DNA from: Stomorhina lunata
Lineage: Eukaryota > Arthropoda > Insecta > Diptera > Rhiniidae
Assembly (NCBI GenBank): GCA_933228675.1
Contig: OW121743.1
Span: 15,957,724-16,021,723 of the forward strand
Direction of reading: 5' to 3'
DNA: 64,000 nucleotides
The translations under genes were made by a program, and so were the position numbers. Position 1 is the first letter of the stretch, and each line of letters starts with the position of its first letter. The notes below the pieces were generated by a model. That model made no database searches and was not told where the DNA came from. It saw only the letters and a program-made list of their open reading frames with translations. Of this stretch, positions 44,701-49,085 are shown one piece after another.

Positions 44701-44920
44701 GAAATTTTTCAAAAATTTCCTATTTTTATAGGAAATTTTTCAAAAATTTCCTATTTTTATAGGAAATTTTTCAAAAATTTCCTATTTTTATAGGAAATTT
44801 TTCAAAAATTTATTTTTTTAACCCTGACTTACCTTCTATATTTTTTTCGGCTACAGCTGAATGATGACTTAAGATCAAGACTAGCGCCAAAGCTAGATAT
44901 AAAAGACTTTTCTTAAGCAT
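8466..44920 (-). CDS. SLC24-type Na+/Ca2+(K+) exchanger, complete, 8 exons, 523 aa
   Basis: Joined minus-strand exons 44833-44920, 13969-14106, 13181-13488, 12885-13116, 12679-12825, 11174-11407, 11012-11113 and 8466-8788 give 1572 nt with consistent phases (1,1,0,1,1,1,1). Order: signal peptide (1-25, ending AVA); extracellular N-terminus with NVT and NET sites; first membrane cluster with alpha-1 repeat (122-175; E137, GS160-N164); cytosolic loop (about 256-330); second cluster with alpha-2 repeat (383-442); C-terminal helices to C523. This is the family plan for plasma-membrane cation exchangers that move Ca2+ out against Na+. Oddities: the alpha-2 acid is Glu (TTPE406) instead of the usual VPD Asp, and the Asp in the GSNVFDIL motif, known in NCKX2 to set K+ dependence, is Ala433 (GANSLAIL). 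Intron 1 is 30.7 kb and repeat-filled. A divergent paralog starts at 61956. Ortholog name not assigned; resemblance to the fly SLC24 paralog group is inferred. Confidence 0.9.
8880..10950. repeat. GGTTAC tandem array in intron 7
   Basis: Fills most of intron 7 (8789-11011). Units of roughly 230 bp hold GTGGTTACTTTTCTTTATTT, then a GACAAGAAATTTTATAAGCA block, then GTGGTTACTTATAGCTGATT, then ATGGTTACTCGCTTAAAAA. It is the same core as array I outside the gene, with an extra conserved block. No coding sequence. Confidence 0.85.
11012..11113 (-). CDS. Exchanger exon 7: first half of alpha-2 repeat
   Basis: Residues 383-416: PTIIMGLTFLAAGSTTPEAV. The TFLAAG block is the family signature. The following acid is E406 within TTPE, where most members have VPD. 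Acceptor ATTATTTCAG, donor G|GTAAGT, phase 1. Confidence 0.92.
11174..11407 (-). CDS. Exchanger exon 6: loop end and start of second membrane cluster
   Basis: Residues 305-382. ELPPTLYSLPRGESK, then KIWWLYTFPLKFTLAMIIPN, a stretch typical of SLC24 proteins before the second cluster, then RRWYPLSFIMCIVAIG and a helix. Acceptor TCTCTTTAG, donor GTAGGT. Confidence 0.92.
11440..12660. repeat. AAGCTTTT-rich tandem array in intron 5
   Basis: Occupies most of intron 5 (11408-12678). The best part (about 12215-12600) repeats AAGCTTTTTATAATA and AAGCTTTTTATCAAA, close to 15 bp each and paired into about 30-bp units. AAGCTT and AAAAGCTTTT are palindromic. The left part is degenerate. Confidence 0.85.
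12679..12825 (-). CDS. Exchanger exon 5: cytosolic loop
   Basis: Residues 256-304, hydrophilic and low in structure (DLTEPPENSAKAKLPTKKD and a Ser/Thr/Asn-rich end). Corresponds to the poorly conserved large loop of the family, here rather short. Phase 1 on both sides. Confidence 0.85.
12885..13116 (-). CDS. Exchanger exon 4: end of first membrane cluster
   Basis: Residues 179-255. Begins PVQLDWWPIARD, then two hydrophobic helices, then a cytosolic stretch with VEDKMGCCFSTRY. The 64-bp intron before it and the 59-bp intron after it are of the minimal fly type. Donor GTAAGC. Confidence 0.95.
13181..13488 (-). CDS. Exchanger exon 3: first helices and alpha-1 repeat
   Basis: Residues 76-178. 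QGWVALH leads into the first core helix, then CNDYFLPTVE, then the alpha-1 repeat with ATFMATATSMPEFF (acidic E137 kept, but AAGSS changed to ATATS) and GSLMFN. Donor AAG|GTAAGT, phase 0. Confidence 0.95.
13489..13968. other. Exchanger intron 2 (480 bp)
   Basis: AT-rich intronic sequence with GT and AG ends on the minus strand. No repeat or conserved element recognised. Confidence 0.6.
13969..14106 (-). CDS. Exchanger exon 2: extracellular N-terminal segment
   Basis: Acceptor TTCTATTACAG, donor G|GTAAGT, phase 1 on both sides. Encodes an Asp-rich segment with the Cys-containing motif DTCPNETDDDPLDEF, which precedes the first core helix as in other SLC24 proteins. It is not detectable as a long ORF but is fixed by phase and splice sites. 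Confidence 0.85.
14107..14989. other. 3' end of exchanger intron 1, AT-rich
   Basis: No repeat family or gene recognised. Contains the acceptor TTCTATTACAG at its left border. Confidence 0.5.
14990..16880. repeat. ~300-bp tandem repeat with GGTACCCGGTAACC core (array II)
   Basis: About seven units, starting near 15050, 15350, 15648, 15944, 16265, 16570 and 16696. Each has the core GAAGTGGGTACCCGGTAACC followed by CACTCAGCTTAAAAA. Between cores, blocks such as AATTATCAAGAAAAATCTGA and AAATATAAGGAATTCCATTG recur. The core holds two overlapping near-palindromes (GGGTACCC and GGTTACCCGGTAACC). The last two units are shorter. Confidence 0.85.
16881..17994. other. AT-rich intronic spacer with a GA-rich microsatellite
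   Basis: Mostly featureless AT-rich DNA in intron 1. A short purine run (GAGGGAGAGAGAGAAAGAGA) lies at about 17192-17212. No gene seen. Confidence 0.5.
18111..18438. repeat. 164-bp exact tandem duplication
   Basis: 18111-18274 is repeated at 18275-18438 with no difference found by eye. It begins GTTTCCTAAAATCTTGAAGC and ends AAGAAAACCAATG. It is a recent tandem duplication, or a local assembly duplication, within array III. Confidence 0.85.
21190..21975. repeat. ~392-bp tandem duplication within array III
   Basis: The block containing ATATCTGGTTACTTTTC and ACATGATCCGGGACTC starts near 21203 and again near 21595 and is nearly identical (a few substitutions, for example AAACATGATCC against TACATGATCC). 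It spans three GGTTAC pairs, so array III also grows by multi-unit duplication. Confidence 0.75.
22161..23525. other. Intron 1 spacer
   Basis: AT-rich with a few less biased patches. It contains the TGACAG cluster at 22466-22530 listed separately, and imprecise GACTAG-type short repeats at about 23180-23260. No gene seen. Confidence 0.45.
22466..22530. promoter_or_regulatory. Clustered TGACAG/CTGTCA palindromes (possible enhancer element)
   Basis: Within 65 bp there are GTGACA-GTTGT-TGTCAC and CTGTCAGTTGACAG, so at least four TGACA half-sites in both orientations. A related TGACAGCTGTTA lies near 23076. TGACAG is the core recognised by TALE homeodomain proteins (homothorax, TGIF type) in flies. 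That is a family-level motif match only. Confidence 0.3.
23526..23651 (-). mobile_element. tRNA-derived SINE, copy 1
   Basis: On the minus strand it starts GTGAACCGCCG. An A-box-like TGGTATAGCAGG follows, then a B-box-like AAGTTCGATCCC, then a non-tRNA tail ending with GCGGTTCACCT and TATAACTCA. The element is bounded by inverted GTGAACCGCCG / CGGCGGTTCAC. It does not fold as a sound tRNA (poor anticodon arm and acceptor stem), so it is not called a tRNA gene. A second copy lies at 25646-25772. Confidence 0.65.
23652..25474. other. Intron 1 unique or ancient-repeat DNA
   Basis: Less AT-rich than its surroundings, with no convincing ORF on either strand. A stretch at 24255-24310 (AGGCCCTATGCTCC followed by AGAAGAAGAAGAAG) may be the 3' end of an old retroposon. 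At 25170-25390 there is a degenerate short repeat around AGCTATGACTAGAGCT. Confidence 0.4.
25475..25645 (-). mobile_element. Diverged, truncated second copy of the 227-bp MITE
   Basis: Starts CCGGTATGTGATG. Its reverse complement matches the interior of the 445-671 element (TTTAATCCTTTTGACT and GGTTTGAATTTTTT). It keeps TTTGAAAACGATCGTT near its right end but lacks the terminal CCATCACATACCTG, being cut at the point where SINE copy 2 begins. Confidence 0.7.
25646..25772 (-). mobile_element. tRNA-derived SINE, copy 2
   Basis: Same organisation as copy 1. In this copy the T-arm stem is perfect (CCAAG TTCGAAC CTTGG), while the A box is weaker (TGATATAGCAGG). Both copies share the terminal TGAGTTAT(A/G)AGG on the plus strand, and the flanks are unrelated beyond that, which fixes the element length at 126-127 bp. 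A run of about 16 A follows at 25788-25803. Confidence 0.65.
25773..27054. repeat. Old dispersed repeat with GGTCC(A)NATTTGACC and CCTACTTGTT end
   Basis: Contains blocks such as GAGTCGATCGGTATTTTG (26481-26498) and, at the right end, GGGTATCATTAGATCGGG and TTTTCCTACTTGTT (26845-26895). The last blocks recur in inverted and direct form at 46080 and 49060, and the ATTTGACC wording recurs near 54250. This points to a dispersed non-coding family of unknown class. No ORF. Confidence 0.45.
27055..27066. repeat. Target-site duplication, left copy (12 bp)
   Basis: TATACAAGCTCT, repeated exactly at 27728-27739 on the other side of the LINE fragment. Confidence 0.85.
27067..27727 (+). mobile_element. 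5'-truncated LINE (RT C-terminus and RNase H) with (CCTAA)9 tail
   Basis: The open frame 27069-27540 starts inside the reverse transcriptase C-terminal region (WGLTPNN, then VVKPIVWWPAL) and runs into an RNase H domain start (VYTDGSKSK). A frameshift near 27530 moves the RNase H continuation (QCSVLQSEILAIHKAVKWLR) to another frame, so this copy is dead. LINE clades with RNase H (I, LOA and relatives) are the likely source. The coding similarity stops at about 27680 and is followed directly by nine CCTAA units (27681-27725). Exact 12-bp target duplications flank the whole. Confidence 0.85.
27728..27739. repeat. Target-site duplication, right copy (12 bp)
   Basis: Second TATACAAGCTCT, immediately after the (CCTAA)n tail. 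It proves that the tail is part of the inserted copy. Confidence 0.85.
27740..29699. other. AT-rich intronic spacer with A-runs
   Basis: Runs of A at about 28474-28494, 29143-29158 and 29539-29553. Short ORFs here are Lys/Asn/Phe-rich products of base composition. No gene or defined repeat recognised. Confidence 0.5.
29700..30163. repeat. Degenerate TAGTCATA short tandem repeat, BEL insertion site
   Basis: Irregular repetition of AGCTCTAGTCATAAATCTAG-like wording, with no fixed period. It resumes right of the BEL element (37826-37900: AGTCATAGCTTCG, CTAGTCGTAGTTCTGG), so the element landed inside this repeat. Reverse-orientation wording is found at 25170-25390. Confidence 0.6.
30164..30632 (+). 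repeat. BEL element 5' LTR
   Basis: 469 bp, bounded by TGTTTAATG and ACAATAAACA; identical to 37352-37820 as far as read. AT-rich, with several AATAAA hexamers (for example near 30391) that could serve polyadenylation in the 3' copy. No clear TATA box. Confidence 0.93.
30635..30649 (+). promoter_or_regulatory. Candidate primer-binding site
   Basis: TGGCCGCTTCGAACC begins 2 bp after the 5' LTR, and TGG pairs with the CCA end of a tRNA. The priming tRNA was not identified; pairing beyond TGG needs checking against fly tRNAs. Confidence 0.5.
30849..30854 (+). promoter_or_regulatory. Putative 5' splice site in BEL leader
   Basis: AATAA|GTAAGTACG: a full match to the GTAAGT donor consensus, 254 nt upstream of the gag-pol ATG. 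It pairs logically with the acceptor at 36458-36459. Confidence 0.5.
31103..36400 (+). CDS. gag-pol: BEL/Pao Gag-Pol polyprotein, 1765 aa
   Basis: Single frame with context AAACAATGG. Gag/DUF1759-like region at about residues 1-300 (FYGDFVTWPTFRDLF near 133). Zinc knuckles at 362-426 (CX2CX3HX4C type, then CYNC and CRLC). Aspartic protease with DPGSQ at D510. Reverse transcriptase with D840 (NADITKMYRQ) and the YVDD box at 916-919. RNase H with D1094, E1138 and D1168. Integrase with an HHCC zinc domain (about 1398-1440) and D1469, D1535, E1588 (LWEAG). C-terminal DUF5641-like segment (about 1665-1760). All catalytic residues seen are intact and no stop or frameshift interrupts the frame, so the product is probably functional. 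Gag and Pol are fused without a frameshift signal, as is common in this superfamily; the polyprotein would be cut by its own protease. Confidence 0.96.
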   Translation: MATEKFANCTNDLLDFETVYSEAGAEDNIHALEVLRIELESLWTQVKRAYEECRDKKQEPTEKSIDKTKLRDRYKMALAAYKKCLGSINAEIQALSTPINDSSKQERSSSVETPNLDSDISFVRLPPCDTDIFYGDFVTWPTFRDLFTAIYVKNSRLSKVEKLFHLLQKTGGDAKNIVSTAPLTNEGFDIAWKNLTAQYENSRIQVNEQLKILFDLPKVTEDSGSSIHTLQRKVNGCIQALNALGVKTDSWDPLLVYFCSTKLPRTLLKEFENSLKEITKVPTWEHFNSFLTHHSKTLESIAAITQSTTKSVLPQNHNSKFVPKQNRVHTFQTNTTQSENGSKNRRHFGLSRAQTNDSAHNCQHCKESHHLRSCPKFLEKNVSDRIHIVRVTNSCYNCLSVDHSVKDCKSKFSCRLCHQKHHTSLHKGPDTQSKNSASDATGPSTSSAAQSQFTRPEIATNASVPNFTSLTLQESKQFNHSPNERETLLFTAVVQIETRGERYQARAIIDPGSQSTFISEKLKNRLNLPTKRNLVHVTGLSQTVAETSNKACLFNLCSRVDQHFKLEVWAPVLKTLPSNLPPQTLVSQYFSEAAKLELADPHFNRSRPIDLLIGLDLGPYIYCMETPMRSIGSLIAQKTVFGWIVGGPISTTTQPKSTVSLLNTSSLDKILTRFWEVEETPKMILRSEEDTFCESHFQSTTYRNDSGRYIVTLPFKNDIEIGASRNIAMAQFLRMERMLNQKPELKKQYDQVIVEYLELGHMRKVSPLDINKTPNYYLPHHAVIKPDRLTTKVRVVFNASSPSSNKRSLNDILYPGPILQQDLVILILKWRFFRFVYNADITKMYRQILIDPTQTQYQRILFRKSENDPIEDYELLTVTFGVNCAPFLAIKTLLQLADDVKRSHPKASNILQQNMYVDDVLAGDHTLDNAIESRKELTNVLKSAGFDLMKWTSNDPRIIQDLPKETLLPLDWLNLSENAGTKTLGIKWNISSDSFTFTAPDIEQREIYTKREVLSAIAKFFDPCGWIAPVIVDAKLIMQQIWLDKINWDDNLKHMTCLKWQKFVKNCTKINNLKIPRWIQYIPNCNMEIHGFSDASEKAYSATLYVRIRSENSSVFTFLLASKTRVAPIKQISLPRLELCGSVLLANLAQTVIPSLQISEINTYFWTDSTIVLAWLKKPPCFWNTFVGNRVSEIVDKIGADNWSHVESKENPADIASRGCTPQELESNHLWWYGPSWLKLPKNQWPTTTRPEDTNLEAKAIKSFNITTYEDPLNRFSKLSRAYRVTSYVLRFWRNTGSRSHLRVSSPEITKEEIEYVKTRFIILTQQNNFPEEYKHLKLKQKISSTSSLLTLNPFMDRKGIIRANGRLAQSPALTYNERYPILLPYDSKLSRLLVEFTHKITIHGGNQLMVRVLRTEYWIFRLKPLVKSVIHNCKTCILYKQHTQNQIMSSLPPERTTLSRPFAITGLDYAGPFDIRNFTGRACLITKGYVCIFVCFATKAVHLEAASDLSSQAFLAAFSRFIGRRGCPALIISDNGKNFVGAAELIKKDRLEFMKSLQTQVTQHYSHQNIDWKFIPPGAPHMGGLWEAGVKSFKTHLKKMIPITKFTFEELSTILARIESCLNSRPLSPASDDPNDLNPLTPGHFLIGTPILTPAEPDVSSENMTLINRWKRLRVIYQSFCQRWKSEYLAELHRRYKWKSQKDNVKVNDLVVIKNTNLPPNEWQMGRITKTNLGPDQNCRVVDVQTKNGVITRPITKIVVLFKT
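36431..36459 (+). promoter_or_regulatory. Putative branch point and 3' splice site before BEL ORF2
   Basis: CTAAT at 36431-36435 matches the fly branch-point consensus. A pyrimidine-rich stretch and TTTACAG follow, with AG at 36458-36459, just 2 nt before the ORF2 ATG. Use with the 30849 donor would remove 5611 nt, including all of gag-pol. Confidence 0.55.
36462..37325 (+). CDS. BEL ORF2: zinc-knuckle plus inactive protease-like protein, 287 aa
   Basis: Starts MASQQSERPKHW, 61 nt after the gag-pol stop. Three zinc-knuckle motifs: C16-C19-H23-C28, C49-C52-H57-C62 and C68-C71-H75-H80. They match Gag knuckles 362-426 in spacing and wording (CKESHHLRSC against CLKDHPLRTC; CHQKHHTSLH against CKRRHNTLLH). 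A Lys/Ser-rich linker (about 85-125) follows. The rest resembles the Pol protease region: RAIVNKTL at 152-159 aligns with RAIIDPGS, so the catalytic Asp is Asn156 and the DxGS motif is gone; the end (VGSVVAEKSALGYLFCGPV) aligns with IGSLIAQKTVFGWIVGGPI. It is read as a duplicated nucleocapsid-protease module kept open but catalytically dead. It sits where env-like ORFs lie in some elements but has no signal peptide or membrane helix. A nucleic-acid-binding role is inferred. Confidence 0.85.
   Translation: MASQQSERPKHWQFSCGICLKDHPLRTCGKFIHYTPNERYEFAQFKKYCLNCLARSHKTDDCKSASGCHICKRRHNTLLHDADPLKICQGTQEPETQNRRSSSEPKKQGKRSTSDPRLNDPKTPFFNWNLVFIPTASVRISDVNLNTWVSTRAIVNKTLTVSRISKSFIQKYKIKTTMKHAHDFAVIDVRSYNDKNKWSAKVVALVTDELPKKPYSGPINIDPTEDFPKNSLADIDPQSNTTVELELGGDVYPYLRRDGAIETEVGSVVAEKSALGYLFCGPVQNLW
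37337..37351 (+). promoter_or_regulatory. Polypurine tract of the BEL element
   Basis: CTATGGGGGCCGGGA immediately precedes the 3' LTR. It is G-rich and interrupted by CC, and is the expected site of plus-strand priming. Confidence 0.6.
37352..37820 (+). repeat. BEL element 3' LTR
   Basis: Identical in length (469 bp), and as far as read in sequence, to the 5' LTR; followed by the GCTGT duplication at 37821-37825. Confidence 0.93.
37905..40233. repeat. 31-bp minisatellite C with block structure
   Basis: About 75 units reading TTGACGATAGGAAGAG then TTTTCTATAGAAAAA. The middle block, about 38531-39490, replaces GGAAGAG with GGACAAG in essentially every unit, and the outer blocks keep GGAAGAG. 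Read on the minus strand the unit is GAAAACTC, core TTCCTATCG, TCAATTTTTCTATA. This is the same 31-bp layout as arrays A and B in inverted orientation. Confidence 0.93.
40234..41604. other. AT-rich intronic spacer
   Basis: No gene. The first 250 bp (40236-40490) are less AT-rich and non-repetitive within the window. The ORF at 41351-41581 is Lys/Phe/Asn-rich and looks like a compositional artefact. Confidence 0.45.
41605..42170 (+). repeat. Dispersed repeat, copy 1 (partner at 48100-48670)
   Basis: Shares long colinear stretches with 48100-48670: TTTAATACATCAATGAAAAG, AAAACATGTCTA, GAAATTTGGCATTTTTTT and ACTAGCAAAATCGGCTTGAC. Order and spacing agree over about 560 bp, with moderate divergence. 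No coding potential seen; family unknown. Confidence 0.7.
42171..42884. other. AT-rich intronic spacer
   Basis: No gene or defined repeat. The minus-strand 84-codon ORF at 42465-42719 has no recognisable domain. Confidence 0.4.
42885..44815. repeat. 31-bp palindromic minisatellite D
   Basis: About 62 near-identical units of AAAAATTTCCTATTTT followed by TATAGGAAATTTTTC. Each unit holds two overlapping perfect inverted repeats: TTTCCTAT/ATAGGAAA around a TTTT loop, and GGAAATTTTTCAAAAATTTCC (10-bp arms around one C). The array therefore reads almost the same on both strands. One disturbed unit lies at 43985-44020 and two units near 44346-44380 have CATATTTTT. It ends about 15 bp from the exon 1 donor of the exchanger. 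Confidence 0.95.
44833..44920 (-). CDS. Exchanger exon 1: signal peptide
   Basis: ATG at 44918-44920. Encodes 29 residues: a basic MLKK start, then a Leu/Ala-rich hydrophobic core, ending at a likely AVA cleavage site. The donor is a strong G|GTAAGT (GT at 44831-44832), phase 1. Minisatellite D begins about 15 bp into the intron. Confidence 0.85.
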
Positions 44921-45060
44921 TTTACTGCTCGTTTCCAGTACTAACAGCAACCGGAGCTCTAATTGAGGCTTTTAAACACACGAGCACACACTCACATTCA
45001 CTGTTAATAACAGTTCTCTGTTATTTACTTTTCTCTGTAAATGTATTTTCTCTCACACTT
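44921..45060 (-). promoter_or_regulatory. Likely 5' UTR/proximal promoter of the exchanger gene
   Basis: Upstream of the ATG on the minus strand, a less AT-rich stretch contains TTTAAAAG (about 44966-44974), a weak TATA-like element about 50 bp before the ATG, which would leave a very short leader. No clear initiator was fixed. The call rests mainly on position. Confidence 0.25.
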
Positions 45061-46059
45061 AAACAGTTGTCAACAATTCAAGTTGAGCTTAAGTTTTAAG
45101 CTTTTTTCGTTAAATGTAAACACAAAAGGAATTTAGGTTAAGCTTTTGCTAAGCTTTGATTCGTTTTATACGGTATTAAGATTCGCTTAAAGCTCCAGAA
45201 AAGCTCGAGTAAGAAATGTAACGGTTTATAATTTTAAAATGGAAATTCAAATATATTTTTTAGATAATATTTTTTTTTTATTAAAAATAGCTTTTTTAAA
45301 AATTTTTCGTTATATATTTTAATAAACGTTGAATTTGCTTTCTTTTAATAATTATTTAAATTTAAATTTCCTTTTACTTCAATCTTTTTTTATTATTTAT
45401 AAAAAAACTCAAATCAAAACCACATTCAAGTGGTTTTTTTAATGCCAACCGTTTTATTTCGATCCGTTATTAAAATCGCACGTCTTCCAAGTTATACTGC
45501 CAAAGAGTTTATGATCGCTATAAGGCGATATAATAACAAATCGTAGTATTTTATAAACAAGCGACCCATCAAAAATAGCCTTTTTTCCCCCCCGCCACTA
45601 TTTACCCGCTTTCAGAGAAATCGTTTTTATTTTGTTTTTATTATTATAAGTAAATTTAATTTTATATTATTATCTGGGCCCTCAGACATATGCCAATATC
45701 AGCTGTAGATAGTCAGGGGGTACTTTTTTTTTAATCAAAAACCAGTTGATTTTCTTTTTATTTTAAATACCCACCACTTTACTTTGACTGATAGATAGAT
45801 AGATATTCATACTAATTGATAAGCCCCCGAGAGTACTCGTATATCAACTTTTAGTTACTTCTAAAATTAACACATATTCGGCAAAAGAGGGGGGTACATT
45901 TTTGGGGTTTATGGTGATTATTTCTAGAGTACCTTTTTCGTTGTTGTACATTTAGACAACAAGTTCGCATAATAAATCACTTGAGACCACTTTGTCTCGA
46001 TTTATCAAAATACTCGGATAACTTCAATGAATGACGCATTTTTTGCTATTCTAATTTGA
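45061..46059. other. Intergenic spacer between the divergent exchanger genes, left part
   Basis: No ORF of note. A short GATA microsatellite (GATAGATAGATAGATA) lies at about 45791-45806. The remainder is single-copy within the window. Confidence 0.45.
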
Positions 46060-46479
46060 AATATATAAGAAAGTATTTTAGAGGGTCAAGTCGGACCTTA
46101 TGATACCCTTCAACATTAAGGTCAAATATGGAACGAACAACAAAATTGAGAATTTTTAATGCCTAAAGAAAAATATTTCATAAATTGTCATCATACAAAA
46201 TTTTTCTCGAGATATAAACAATTCCGACATTGGGTCTTATATGGGATCAAATTAAGACCGATAGTGTCGATTTAGCACATGATTTTTTATTAAACAAAAC
46301 TTTATTCGAAGCAAAATTTTAACTCCCATTATTGTCAGATTTTTCCAGTTTTAACCTCCTATCAAAATTTGCTCAAACTTATCTGAGACGGGCTGATGAA
46401 CTCCCCCTCATCCGATCCTGTTTTTTTCTAACTAGAATATCAATTATCTTAAATTAAATGGCTCTACCTCTAAATATTC

Positions 46480-48060
46480 TTAAAAAATTTTAATTACTTT
46501 TTTGCTAAGGGGGCGGAACTCCCCCTGCTCCTATTCTGCTTATTTTTGATCATCATACTCTCATTAATAAAAAAAGATGAATGTACAAAGTTTGTAAAAA
46601 GTTTGCCTTAAAAAGTTAAGGATAGGGGGACAAAATTCCCCTGTACCGATCCTAGCACATTTCGTCAAAACTACTATAATTGATCAAAAGTTCAAAAACT
46701 CTATAAGAATATGGAGTTCTATAATAAAATAGCTCTACCTTTTATTCTTCTAAAAAAAATATGCATAATTAGTTTTTTTTTCTATGGGGGGGTGAAACTC
46801 CCCCTGCTCCTATTCTGATTATTTTTGACCATTATACTCTCATTAACAAAAAAGATTAATGTACATAGTTTGTGAACTTTACCTTTAAAAGTTAAGGATG
46901 GGATTACAAAGTTCCGCTGCGCCTGCATAAAATTTCCCTGCCCCGATCCCAGCACAATTGGTCCAAACTTCTATCATTGATTAAAAGTTCAAAAACTCTA
47001 TAAGAATATCGAGTTTCTCAAACAAAATAGCTCTACCTCTTATTCTTTTTAAAAAAATATACATAATTTGTTTTTTTCTAAGGGGGCAGAACTCCCCCTG
47101 CTCCTATTCTGCCTGTTTTTGACTTTACCTTAAAAAGTTAAGGATAGGGGGACGAAATTCCCCTGCACCTATCCTAGCACATTTGGTCCAAACTATTACC
47201 ATTAACCAAAAGGTCAAAAACTCTTTAAGAATATCGATTTTTTTTAATTAAATGGCTCTACCTCTAATTCTTCTTTAACAAAATTCTAATTAGTTGATTT
47301 TTCTAAAGGAGGCAGAACTCCCCCTGCTCCTATTCTGCTTATTTTTGACCAACAAACTCTCATTAATAAAAAAAATAATAATCTACGAAGCTAGCGAACT
47401 TTATCTTTTAAAGTTAAGGATGGGACAAAATTCCCCTGTACCGATCCCCGCACATTTGGTCCAAACAACTATCATTGATCAAAAGTTCAAAAACTCTAAA
47501 AGAATATCGATTTTTTAATTAAATGGCTCTATCTTTAATTCTTCTTAAACAAAAATTTTAATTAGTTTATTTTTCTAAGGGGGCAGAACTCCCCCTGCTC
47601 CTATTCTGCTTATTTTTGATCATCATACTCTCATTAATAAAAAATATTAATCTACAAAGTTTTTAGACTTAATATTTCAAAGTTAGGGATGTGGGGACAT
47701 AGTTCCCCAGCACCGATCCTAGCAATATTTAGTCCAAACTACTACCATTGACCAAAAGTTTAAAAACTCTATAAGAATAACGATTTTTTTAATTTAATGG
47801 CTCTACCTTTAATTCTTCTTAAACAAAAATTTTAATTAGTTTATTTTTCTAAGGGGGGCAGAACTCCCCCTGCTCCTATTCTGCTTATTTCTGACCAACA
47901 AATGCTCATTAATAAAAAAAATAATGTACAAAGTTTTTAGACTTTACCTTGTAAAAATAAGGATGGGGGAGACAAAGTTCCCCTTCACCGATCCTAGCAC
48001 ATTTGGTCCAAACTTCTACCATTGACTAAAAGGTCAAAAACTCTATAATATCGATATTAT
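46480..48060. repeat. ~270-bp tandem repeat, about six units
   Basis: Each unit carries GGGGGCAGAACTCCCCCTGC (starts near 46505, 46790, 47085, 47308, 47580 and 47856). TCCTATTCTGCTTATTTTT follows, then ACTCTCATTAATAAA, AGTTAAGGATGGG, AAATTCCCCTGCACCGATCC, TAGCACATTTGGTCCAAAC and CAAAAGGTCAAAAACTCT. The GGGGGCAGAACTCCCCC and GGGGACAAAATTCCCC parts are inverted repeats. A stray partial unit lies at 49225-49300. Confidence 0.85.
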
Positions 48061-48099
48061 TAAATTAAATGTAATTTTTCTTAAGAAAAGTTATAAATA

Positions 48100-48670
48100 A
48101 TCAATTTTTGCTTATGTTTATATTTTTTAACCTGAAGTGCGTGATTTTAAAGCAATAATTGTACCTATTATCAGTACCTTTTATATCTGTTTAATACATC
48201 AATGAAAAGGAAAACATGTCTACTTTATAATTCTGTTAACTTTTTACAAATATTCAAAAAAGTCTTTAACATTTTTGGGAAAAATGTACAAAAAAACTAA
48301 AAAAGTGAATTTTTTAGAAAATTATTTTTGAAATTTGTTTTTATATAACTCGAAAACTGTACAAGGTATACCCATGATTTTTTGCCATAATAAAGTCTAT
48401 TTTATTCTTAATGTAAAATAGTTTAAATAATTTAAAAAAATTAAACCCAATTGACCTTTTTTGTGCAATTAAAATTATGGTGTTTGGAAATTTGGCATTT
48501 TTTTAAAAATCTTCTTTTTTGGACTCGTTTATGAATTCTCTTCACTTTTTATTTTTAAAATCTAAAGACTATATGTGAGGCTATATAACTGCTTTGCAGA
48601 AACTAGCAAAATCGGCTTGACATTTTTCTTATAGGTTCGAAAACTCAAAAATTCTCATTAAAATTTTTTT
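48100..48670 (+). repeat. Dispersed repeat, copy 2
   Basis: Colinear with 41605-42170 (see that entry for the shared blocks). It lies right after the 270-bp tandem array. Confidence 0.7.
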
Positions 48671-49085
48671 TCCCGAAATTGAAATTTTGGACTCAAATTT
48701 TAGTTTATTTCAATAAAAATTGAATAATGCTTATGTAATCAAAAATCACTGTACCAAGTTTCATTGACATCGGTCCATATTTCCCCATATCTCTCATACA
48801 AAATCTTCTGTCAAACGTCACAAAAATTCTTGTTAAAAGCTCTAAATGCTCGTTAATCTGAAGATAATGACAATTTTATGTTTATTTATTGCACTTATAT
48901 ATAAGCTGTTATCATATTACCAAATTTCGTGACAATCGGTCCACATTTGACCCAAAGGCCTTATATGACCTAATGACAGAAATAGCTTAAATATACATGA
49001 AAAAAAAACATTTGAACTCATTGGTGAAGGGTATCACTTGGTCGAGCTTGACAGACTAAAGCACTTCCTTACTTGTTTACGTCTG

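Larger units (their letters stand above)
46060..49085. mobile_element. Possible ~3-kb non-coding element with inverted ends
   Basis: The left end (AAGTATTTTAGAGGGTCAAG, then CTTATGATACCCTTCAAC, then TCAAATATGG) is imperfectly inverted at the right end (about 48940-49080: TCCACATTTGACC, then GTGAAGGGTATCACTTGGTC, then CTTCCTTACTTGTTT). Between them are a ~270-bp tandem repeat and a dispersed repeat copy. A related end lies at 26845-26895. No transposase frame was found. Two independent solo ends are an alternative reading. Confidence 0.4.
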
